A DNA stretch of 64,000 bases from Ornithinimicrobium sediminis (lineage in GTDB: Bacteria > Actinomycetota > Actinomycetes > Actinomycetales > Dermatophilaceae), in NCBI RefSeq assembly GCF_021272345.1, contig NZ_JAJSDQ010000002.1, positions 248,001 through 312,000 on the forward strand. Reading direction: 5' to 3'. This document shows, one piece after another, positions 57,485-64,000 of this stretch (position 1 is its first letter; each line of letters starts with the position of its first letter). The position numbers were made by a program, and so were the translations under genes. A model generated the notes under the pieces. It was not told where the DNA came from. It made no database searches and was given only the letters and a program-made list of their open reading frames with translations.

Positions 57485-60400
57485 ATGGTCGTGGCGGAGG
57501 CTGACTTGGAGGACTGGGTTATGGAGATGCTGGCCCATCAGGGTTGGCAGACCATACATGGGGCTGACATCGCGCCGGGCATGCCGAGTGCGGAGCGCTC
57601 GGATTATCGCGAGGTCGTTCTGGTGGAGCGACTTCGTGACTCAATCCACGGGCTCAACCCCGGCCTTCCAAGCAGCGCCGTCGAGGACGCCATCAAGGCT
57701 GCGCTCCGCCCGGAGTCGGGAGTCATCCAGACTGAGAATTGGCGGACGTACCAATTGCTGGTGTTCGGGGTGCCGGTCGAGTACCGAGACACCGAGGGAG
57801 CGCTGCGGAGCGTTCGGGCGCGACTGGTGGATTGGTGCGACCTGGCCGCCAACAACCTGGTGGCCGTAAATCAGTTCACGGTGCAAGGGCCCAAGAAGAC
57901 GCGGCGTCCCGATGTGGTCCTTTTCGTCAACGGGCTCCCCTTGTGCGTGGTCGAGTTGAAGAAGCCGGGCGAGGAACACGCCACGATCGGGGGGGCTTTC
58001 AACCAGATTCAGACCTACAAGTCGCAGGTCCCTGACCTGTTCACGTGGAACCAAGGCGTGGTCATCTCGGACGGCTTGCTCGCTCAGATGGGGACTGTGA
58101 CGGCTCCGGCGAACCACTTCCAGGCGTGGAAGACCATCGATGGTAGCAACCTGGTGTCCAGTTACCGCCCTCAGGTCGAGGTCATGGTTGCCGGGTACCT
58201 TCGCCCCGACGTGTTCCTGGACTGGGTGCGCAACTTTGTGGCCTTTTCGGGCGATGGGGAAAGAGCCACCAAGATCGGAGCGAAGTACCACCAGTACTGG
58301 GCGGTGACCAAGGCTGTAGCGCAGACTGTTGAGGCGGTCGAGAATGACGGTCGGGCGGGGGTCGTCTGGCACACCCAGGGGTCGGGCAAGTCCTTCGAGA
58401 TGGCCTGGTACGCGGGTGCGCTGAGCCGACACCCAGCGTTGGAGAACCCGACTCTGGTCGTGCTCACAGACCGCAACGACCTGGACAACCAACTGTTCGA
58501 GGAGACGTTCGCCGCGACCAAGCCGGGCGCTCCACTGCTGGACCCGCCGGTGCAGGCCGAGACCCGTCAGGAGTTGAAGGACCTGCTCACAGGGCGGCAG
58601 TCGGGCGGGATCATCTTCAGCACGATCCAGAAGTTCGGCCTGACCAAGGACGAGCGGGAAGCGGGCATCTCCTTCCCCACGCTCTCGGAGCGCACGAACA
58701 TCGTGGTGATGGTGGATGAGGCCCACCGTTCGAACTATGACTTCATCGACGGCTTCGCTCGTCACTTGCGGGATGGCTTGCCCAACGCCACGTTCATCGG
58801 CTTCACCGGCACCCCGATCGAGGCCAAAGACAAATCCACGATAGCCGTCTTTGGACCCGTCATCGATGCCTACGACCTCACCCAGGCGGTCGAGGACGGT
58901 GCCACGGTCAAGGTGCTCTATGAGGCCCGACTCGCCAAGGTGCGGCTCCCCAAAAGGGCGTTCGATGACATTAACGAGGCGTTCGCAGAAGCCGTCTCCG
59001 GAACCGAGGAAGAGGCTCAGGAGCGTCTCAAGAGCAAGTGGTCGAGGATCGAGGCCATCGTCGGTGCGGACGAGCGACTAGAGGAGTTGGCCAAGGACAT
59101 CCTTTCCCACTGGGACCGCACTCACGAGATCATGCCCCAGTCCAAGTGCATGATCGTCACCATGTCGCGCCGGATCGCAGTTGCCCTCCACGACAAGTTC
59201 AAGGCGTTGCGTCCGCAGTGGTACGACGCTGACGACGAACGGGGACGGATGAAGGTCGTCATGACCGGCAGCGCAACCGACCCCGAAGGATGGCAGGAGC
59301 ACATTCGCAACAAGGCTCAAATGCGAGCGCTCAAGGCAAGGGCCTCAGATCCGGACGACCCACTGGAAGTCGTGATCGTCAGGGACATGTGGCTGACAGG
59401 GTTCGACTCGCCGTCGATGACGACCATGTATGTGGACAAGCCGATGCGCGGCGTGTCGCTGATGCAGGCGATCACCCGGGTCAACCGGACCTTTAAGGAC
59501 AAGCCCGCAGGGCTCATCGTGGACTACATCGGCGTCGCGGAAGACCTGAAGGAAGCCCTGTCTAACTACACCAAGCGCGACCAGGAAAACGGCCAGATCG
59601 GTGCCGCCATCGAAGACACCGCCGTCCCGGAGATGCTTCAGGAGCACCACATTGTGTGCTCCATCCTGGCTGGCTTTCAGTGGCGTCCCCTGGTAGACGA
59701 CACCTCTCCCAAGGCATTCCTCAACGCTGTCTTGGCGTGCGTGGAATGGCTGATGGCCGGGGAGCACGCCCGGAACGCGACGGACGGCCTGGGGGCCGCC
59801 GGAGCCCAGAAGCCACTCACCGTGAAGCAGCGGTTCGTGGAGCACACCAAGCGGCTACGGTCGTTCTTCTCCCTCGTCCCAGCCACCCCAGAGGCGACCC
59901 GCATCCGCGAGGATGTGGCGTACTTCGACACCGTACGGGCTGCCATCGCCAAGATCGAGAACCAGGGCCGGGGAGCCACAGACGCCAACGCCGAACTTGA
60001 CACCGCGATCCGGCAGATCGTCTCGGAGAATATGACCGGGACTGGGGTGGTAGACATCTACGCCGAGGCTGGGATCGCCAACCCCGACATCTCTCTCATC
60101 GACGAGGGATTCGTCCAGAAGATCACCGAGTCCGACCGCCCCAACATCCAGTTGGAAGCGCTGAAGCGACTGCTCAGCAGCGAGATCAAGGCCATCGCCA
60201 AGCGCAACGTGGTGAAGGGTCGCGAGTTCTCCGAGATGCTAAACGACTCGTTGCTTCGTTACCAGAATCGAAGCCTCGACACGGCCACCGTGGTGGCCGA
60301 ACTCGTCGGCCTCGCGCGCGCCATGAACGCTGAGCACGACCGAGGGGCCAGCACCGGCCTGTCGGGGAACGAACTCGCCTTCTACGACGCCTTGCGCACC

Positions 60401-60649
60401 AACGAGTCCGCCGTCAAGGCCATGCAAGACGAGGTGATGAAACAGATCGCTCACGAACTGACCGAGATCGTCCGACGCGACGCCAAGACCGACTGGGCAG
60501 TCAAAGAGCAAGTACGGGCAAAGTTGCGGACCACCATCAAGCGGCTGCTGCTCAAGCACGGCTACCCGCCCGACAGGACCCACGAAGCCACCGAACTCAT
60601 CCTGAAGCAGGCAGAGGTCATGGGTTCGGAGATGGACGAGGAGCGATGA
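57485..60649 (+). CDS. hsdR: type I restriction endonuclease subunit HsdR
   Basis: A 1054-aa DNA translocase and nuclease. The N-terminal PD-(D/E)XK nuclease has RPDVVLFVNG (D143) and CVVELKKPG (E157, K159), with the Q of FNQIQTYKS. The SF2 motor has Walker A WHTQGSGKSFEMAW (near 297-303), the DEAH box at 411-414 (VMVDEAHRSNYD), GFTGTPIEAKD (motif III) and VNRTF later. The C-terminal region contains the HsdM/S contact helices. All catalytic residues are present. The ATG at 57485 starts 2 bases after the hsdS stop. Its activity would require HsdS, which is frameshifted. Confidence 0.95.
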   Translation: MVVAEADLEDWVMEMLAHQGWQTIHGADIAPGMPSAERSDYREVVLVERLRDSIHGLNPGLPSSAVEDAIKAALRPESGVIQTENWRTYQLLVFGVPVEYRDTEGALRSVRARLVDWCDLAANNLVAVNQFTVQGPKKTRRPDVVLFVNGLPLCVVELKKPGEEHATIGGAFNQIQTYKSQVPDLFTWNQGVVISDGLLAQMGTVTAPANHFQAWKTIDGSNLVSSYRPQVEVMVAGYLRPDVFLDWVRNFVAFSGDGERATKIGAKYHQYWAVTKAVAQTVEAVENDGRAGVVWHTQGSGKSFEMAWYAGALSRHPALENPTLVVLTDRNDLDNQLFEETFAATKPGAPLLDPPVQAETRQELKDLLTGRQSGGIIFSTIQKFGLTKDEREAGISFPTLSERTNIVVMVDEAHRSNYDFIDGFARHLRDGLPNATFIGFTGTPIEAKDKSTIAVFGPVIDAYDLTQAVEDGATVKVLYEARLAKVRLPKRAFDDINEAFAEAVSGTEEEAQERLKSKWSRIEAIVGADERLEELAKDILSHWDRTHEIMPQSKCMIVTMSRRIAVALHDKFKALRPQWYDADDERGRMKVVMTGSATDPEGWQEHIRNKAQMRALKARASDPDDPLEVVIVRDMWLTGFDSPSMTTMYVDKPMRGVSLMQAITRVNRTFKDKPAGLIVDYIGVAEDLKEALSNYTKRDQENGQIGAAIEDTAVPEMLQEHHIVCSILAGFQWRPLVDDTSPKAFLNAVLACVEWLMAGEHARNATDGLGAAGAQKPLTVKQRFVEHTKRLRSFFSLVPATPEATRIREDVAYFDTVRAAIAKIENQGRGATDANAELDTAIRQIVSENMTGTGVVDIYAEAGIANPDISLIDEGFVQKITESDRPNIQLEALKRLLSSEIKAIAKRNVVKGREFSEMLNDSLLRYQNRSLDTATVVAELVGLARAMNAEHDRGASTGLSGNELAFYDALRTNESAVKAMQDEVMKQIAHELTEIVRRDAKTDWAVKEQVRAKLRTTIKRLLLKHGYPPDRTHEATELILKQAEVMGSEMDEER

Positions 60650-60665
60650 ACCAAGCATTTGCCGG

Positions 60666-60881
60666 ATGCAAGCCCACCTCGCCGACGCGGTCCCCAAACT
60701 CCGGGGCCTGGCCGAGTTCGCCGAAGAGCACGGCCAGCAGTACGGACGCATCGAGTCCGTCGCCAAGGTCGCAGGAGACCTGCGAGTCCTCGACATGACA
60801 AAACCCCACGTCCGGTCCGCCGTCCGGCAGACCGAGGACGCTAAAGCCCTGTACACCGGCGACGTCGCCACGGACTACTGA
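60666..60881 (+). CDS. 71-aa unknown protein between hsdR and a nuclease
   Basis: A small Ala/Glu/Arg-rich predicted helical protein, MQAHLADAVPKLRGLAEFAE ... DVATDY. It begins 17 bases after hsdR and ends 2 bases before the next gene's ATG, so it is almost certainly co-transcribed. Codon use is like its neighbours. I find no match in memory. It might be a partner, immunity or regulatory protein for the adjoining nuclease; this is only inference from position. Confidence 0.55.
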   Translation: MQAHLADAVPKLRGLAEFAEEHGQQYGRIESVAKVAGDLRVLDMTKPHVRSAVRQTEDAKALYTGDVATDY

Positions 60882-60883
60882 CC

Positions 60884-61993
60884 ATGACCCTGCGGATCGA
60901 CTACGCGTTGCCGTTGGGCTCGGAATCCCGGTGGTCCGACATGCTCGCCACCCTGGTCGCCACCGACCCCGAACCGATGTGCCGCCTCCTGGATCTGGAG
61001 GTCCCGGCTGCTGCGGTGCAGGTGCACCGTGAGGTAGCGGTGGACCGGGCCAACCGACCCGACATCGTCCTGACCCACGACGGTCAACGGGTCGCGGTCA
61101 TCGAAATCAAGGTCCTGGCCGGTCTGGGGTACCGCCAGTTGCTGCGGTACCAGGCCGCCGAGCCCGGGGCGAGGGCTTACGTCTTGGTGTATCCGCGAAG
61201 GCTCGCGCTTGACGTGACCGGTGCGCCGGATTGGCGAGGACTGGACTGGGAGGACCTGCTCGACTGCTACACCTCCAGCAGCCACCCCTGGGTCGCTCAG
61301 ACAGCGGCTGCGTGGTGCCACCATCTGGCTACCTCGCTGCCCCGCGTGGACGCTTCCACGGTCTGGGGTGACCTGGACGAGGGGCAGGACTTCGTTCTGG
61401 CTCTCAGGGCCCGCATGGCGTGGCTTTACAGCAACTACCAGCCTCCTGAGGGAATCGACCTCGACCTCGTCGGCTCCGCAGCCGGCGTGAGTTGGGTCCT
61501 GCGGCAGATCGCCGACGCCCCCCGCTCCGGTTACCAGATGGTCGCCGAAGTTGAGGAGAACCTGCCGGTGCGGGACTACCCGAAGTACCACTACGCCAGC
61601 AACCGGCACCAACCACTCGGCCCCAGCGCCAAGGTGATGCTCATGCAACCCGAAGTGCGCACCTCCGCCGGGTTCGACTGGGAGTACCTGCACGCGCTCT
61701 GGCCGACCATGGCAGCCGCCCGCACGGACTGGGTCACCCACGCAGCCCGGCCCCGCGCCGCTCATGACCGGGAGGGCCACCAGCGGATCGTGGCCGCCGG
61801 AGCGCCCCGCTACCTCGGTGTCGGGTTCGGTGAAGCCCAGGCACGCCAACGCGGGGGTGGCTGCCTCTTCGGAGCCAGAGTCCAATACCCGCCCGACATC
61901 ACCTTGCAGCAGGTGATCATCGAACTCCGGTCGCTCGGAAGACTGGTCACGGACCTGTCCCGAGTCTCGTCTCCAGGGTCTGACCCGAGATGA
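60884..61993 (+). CDS. PD-(D/E)XK nuclease-like protein of the restriction island
   Basis: A 369-aa protein. The N-terminal part shows a PD-(D/E)XK core: RPDIVLTHDGQR with D60, VAVIEIKV with E74 and K76, and the following QLLRYQ. This fits the PDDEXK_4-type predicted nucleases that accompany restriction systems. The C-terminal 200 residues contain no known domain (WEYLHALWPTMAAART is a helical block). The start is an ATG two bases after the stop of the 71-aa gene. It has no signal peptide. Its nuclease activity is predicted from the motif only. Confidence 0.65.
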   Translation: MTLRIDYALPLGSESRWSDMLATLVATDPEPMCRLLDLEVPAAAVQVHREVAVDRANRPDIVLTHDGQRVAVIEIKVLAGLGYRQLLRYQAAEPGARAYVLVYPRRLALDVTGAPDWRGLDWEDLLDCYTSSSHPWVAQTAAAWCHHLATSLPRVDASTVWGDLDEGQDFVLALRARMAWLYSNYQPPEGIDLDLVGSAAGVSWVLRQIADAPRSGYQMVAEVEENLPVRDYPKYHYASNRHQPLGPSAKVMLMQPEVRTSAGFDWEYLHALWPTMAAARTDWVTHAARPRAAHDREGHQRIVAAGAPRYLGVGFGEAQARQRGGGCLFGARVQYPPDITLQQVIIELRSLGRLVTDLSRVSSPGSDPR

Positions 61994-62186
61994 CAGCGCT
62001 GAAGCGCTGCCGTGGTGCTGAGACGGGATCCTTGCGGGCGCTCCGCGCGGTAACTCTCCCTCGCGCCGAACCGCTCGCTGCGCTCGCTCCCGGACGCTCG
62101 GTCGCTCTTTTTCGCGGCTCGGTGGTCGCTGCGCTCCCACCTCACGGGGATGCGTCACCGCGTCCCCGAAGGTTGGTGATTCCACA

Positions 62187-63284
62187 GTGACCCCACCGCC
62201 GGACAGGACGGAGACGCCACCCCCGGAGCAACCCTGGGACGTCCAACGGTTCCTTGAACAAGTTCACAGCGACGCCGCGCTCACGGCAGCCAAGCAGATC
62301 GTGCTCATGGTCATGGCCGATGCTGCACGTGACGCCGGGCGCATCCAAGAGGGGGCCTTCGGTATCTCCCAGCGGTGTGCGTACTCGGAGTCGGTTGTGC
62401 AGAAGGTGCTTGCGGGCCGTCCCATCACGGACGAAGCGGTTGGGACATACGTCACGAAGATCCGCGAGGGTGACCTCCTCACGATGACGTCGGCTGTCTA
62501 CGACTTGCACTGCAGACCGTCCAATGGTCCGTTGAGTACGCATGCTGACGTCTCTTCTAGTAGTAGTAGTGGTAGTTATCCGTACTCGACGGACCTTCGC
62601 GGTTGGTTGAGGCGGACGATGCCTGCGCACGATGGCTGGCGAGCGCGTCGCGCACGTGCTGCTTATCCGCTGGTCCTGCACCTGTCGTTGACCACCGGCC
62701 CCTGGTCCACTGCGCGCCTGGAGTCCGTAGGCACCAGCAGTACTGCGTCTAAGAGGAGTCGCGCGTTCCTGGCCGAGTACGGACTCCTGGAGTCCAGTCG
62801 GGGGTGGGTCGATGGGGTGCGATGGGAAAGGCTGCCGCAGGCTCTGAACCAAGTTGCGGTCGACCATGAGACCAACGGACTGGGACAACGACTGGCAGAC
62901 GAGTACCGCCGGAAGGGTCACCGCGCACGGGCAGGGATGTTGAGGCGGGGGAAGATTGTGGAGCGCGAGAACCTGTGGGTGAAACTGTCCACCTACTCCG
63001 GGACCAAGGCGCTGGCCGACTTCGTGCTTGAACTCGAGGGAGACGGTGATGAGGTCCGCTCGCACACGGCTCCCGAGCGGCAGCGGATTGATGAGGTGCT
63101 CACCCAGATTCATCAGCACATGGAGACTGGGTCCACCTTGGGTGAAGCCATAGGCAAGGTGCAGCGGCACGGACTTCCTTTGGACTTCAGAGTCCTGTTG
63201 CAGCAGGCGCTAGGAGTCGAGGCGGAGATCCGTGGTCTGGATAGCGAGATCATGCTCGACGAGCAAGGAGAGGCAAACCAGTAG
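62187..63284 (+). CDS. unknown protein with winged-helix-like N-terminus
   Basis: A 365-aa protein starting at a GTG. After a Pro-rich lead, residues about 28-85 (AALTAAKQIVLMVMADAARD, GISQRCAYSESVVQKVL) resemble the winged helix-turn-helix seen in plasmid replication initiators and phage proteins. A Ser-rich linker (SSSSSS) is encoded by AGT repeats. Two later helical blocks (RRARAAYPLVLHLSLTT and LGQRLADEYRRKGHRARAGM) and an acidic tail follow. I do not recognise the whole protein. It may belong to a mobile element, which would agree with the island. No partner genes are visible. Confidence 0.5.
   Translation: MTPPPDRTETPPPEQPWDVQRFLEQVHSDAALTAAKQIVLMVMADAARDAGRIQEGAFGISQRCAYSESVVQKVLAGRPITDEAVGTYVTKIREGDLLTMTSAVYDLHCRPSNGPLSTHADVSSSSSSGSYPYSTDLRGWLRRTMPAHDGWRARRARAAYPLVLHLSLTTGPWSTARLESVGTSSTASKRSRAFLAEYGLLESSRGWVDGVRWERLPQALNQVAVDHETNGLGQRLADEYRRKGHRARAGMLRRGKIVERENLWVKLSTYSGTKALADFVLELEGDGDEVRSHTAPERQRIDEVLTQIHQHMETGSTLGEAIGKVQRHGLPLDFRVLLQQALGVEAEIRGLDSEIMLDEQGEANQ
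62555..62576 (+). repeat. short AGT/GGT trinucleotide run
   Basis: Four AGT units followed by GGT AGT encode the Ser-rich linker of the unknown protein; such a run is prone to slippage. Confidence 0.55.
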
Positions 63285-63777
63285 GAAGGTGTGCCGCGAG
63301 GAGACGCATAGCCTGACCCGGTCGCATGGTCATCTGTCGGCCCGCACTGCTCAGCCCCTTGCGCGACACCTGTCGGTTCGAGAGGACGTCACGGTGATCA
63401 CACCCCTCCGCACCCGAGCGGCAGCGTCGGGGCGACGCCGTGTGCACCCATGCCCCTTGGTCCCGAGCGCCCGCCCCGGTGGACGCCGTCAGGGAGAACC
63501 GGACGGCCAGGTCGTCATCGGTCCTCCGCGCGGTGCAGCCTCGTCGCCGTCCTGTCCGGCGGCGGCGAACGTGTCGATCCCCGAAGCATGAAGGTCGGCG
63601 TTCTCAACAGGGAGCAGGGCTGTCGATCGACGCTACGGCTTCGCCTCGTTCCTGGGTGGGAGTCCGGACCACCCCGCTACTCCTCGATCTCGCAGCACCG
63701 CGTCAAGTACAACCTCACCGTCGTGTCCGGGAGCGGGGGCCGCTCATCCCGGCAAGCGACCGGCAGGACTCAAGTGG
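63285..63777. other. 493-base interval with no supported gene
   Basis: Several frames are open, as expected from the GC content, but none has a good ribosome binding site, a recognisable domain or the codon pattern of the neighbours. I see no tRNA, terminator or repeat in it. Confidence 0.5.
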
Positions 63778-63999
63778 TCAACCGAGGTGACGCCGCGTCT
63801 GAGGTAGGGGCAGTTTCCTAATGGTCCAGCCGAGAGCGCTGAGGTCATAGAGACCATCGCAACGGGGCTCTAGCCGGTCCTGCGCGACTAGGCACTGGCT
63901 CGCCCACTCGTGAGGCTCTGCTGTCCACCCGAGGAGATCGGTCAGTGTGTCTCGATCAATCACGGGCGTATCCCAGCCCTTCCACTTCTCGGAGTAGTC
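63778..63999 (-). CDS. unknown gene, C-terminal part
   Basis: The minus strand is open from the window edge to the stop at 63778-63780: 73 residues beginning DYSEKWKGWDTPVIDRDTL and ending RKLPLPQTRRHLG. The coding-like composition and continuity beyond the GTG at 63963 suggest the real start is outside the window. No family is recognised. Confidence 0.5.
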   Translation of the reverse strand, partial: DYSEKWKGWDTPVIDRDTLTDLLGWTAEPHEWASQCLVAQDRLEPRCDGLYDLSALGWTIRKLPLPQTRRHLG

Positions 64000-64000
64000 C

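Noticed and set aside
60646-60800. ATG overlapping the hsdR stop as the start of the next gene
   Set aside because: That frame gives a Ser/Pro-rich 49-residue product without coding character; the 60666 frame is more protein-like.
62040-62130. Repeat element in the GCTCGCTGCGCTCGCT-rich interval
   Set aside because: Only imperfect short repeats are seen; no second copy elsewhere in the window.

Overview
The window is chromosomal DNA from a high-GC actinobacterium. Evidence: very strong G/C third-position bias, frequent GTG starts, two WhiB-family regulators (WhiB7-like and WhiB3-like), a SigR/RsrA thiol-stress pair, a SigD/RsdA-like pair, HrcA/CIRCE control of groES, nickel superoxide dismutase and many apparently leaderless genes. 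Gene order matches three blocks known from mycobacteria (nudC-uvrD2-whiB7 with the PDZ-Lon/UPF0182 genes; rsgA-aroA-SRAP-sigR; tsaB-rimI-tsaD-groES-groEL-whiB3-sigD-guaB-guaB3-guaA). The absence of mycolate-type genes and the presence of PPA1309, DUF5679 and DUF3817 proteins suggest a Micrococcales-type organism. That placement is an inference.

Layout. 1-5.6 kb: end of a phosphotransferase-like gene, NudC, the UvrD2 helicase, then WhiB7 behind a long leader with its own small upstream ORF, and a solitary ThiF/cyclodehydratase-like gene running antiparallel into the whiB7 3' end. 5.8-14.5 kb: two metalloprotease-like proteins, an SDR protein, MoaE, a PDZ-Lon protease, a PPA1309 protein and a giant UPF0182 membrane protein, ending at a strong hairpin. 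14.6 kb: initiator tRNA-fMet. 14.7-22.4 kb: ATP-grasp ligase, a decayed lipoprotein pseudogene, a SHOCT protein, a Tat multicopper oxidase, NDH-2 and a pair of M16 peptidases (one active-looking, one lacking the zinc site). 22.4-28.3 kb, minus strand: an operon of SRAP, hydrolase, aroA, rsgA and hisN, preceded by an alanine-type aminotransferase. 28.4-33.6 kb: an SGNH-like protein, sigR-rsrA with a sigma-R promoter, the 24-aa ribosomal protein bL37, a 31-aa ORF and two tandem membrane HD-domain proteins. 33.6-42.8 kb: sodN, the tRNA t6A genes tsaB-rimI-tsaD, a GH3 lipoprotein, a methyltransferase, a phospholipase-D protein and groES-groEL. 42.8-51.8 kb: whiB3, sigD-rsdA, guaB, guaB3, a beta-propeller lipoprotein, SURF1, DUF3817 and guaA.

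From the 3' end of guaA (51.85 kb) to the window end the character changes: base and codon use are less GC-extreme, intergenic gaps are longer, and the content is a defence-type accessory island. It holds a DUF262-HNH protein with a C-terminal RAMA-like domain, a type I restriction-modification operon (hsdM, hsdS, hsdR) in which hsdS carries a single-base frameshift, a 71-aa unknown protein next to a PD-(D/E)XK nuclease-like protein, a protein with a possible winged-helix start, and the C-terminal part of an unknown gene. No integrase or CRISPR array is visible. This island is the best candidate for an undescribed combination of defence parts.

Working together: GuaB/GuaB3/GuaA cover the GMP branch of purine synthesis; TsaB/TsaD with RimI cover tRNA t6A modification and protein acetylation; SigR/RsrA and SigD/RsdA are sigma/anti-sigma pairs joined by 4-nt overlaps; WhiB7 and its leader form a candidate antibiotic-sensing regulator.
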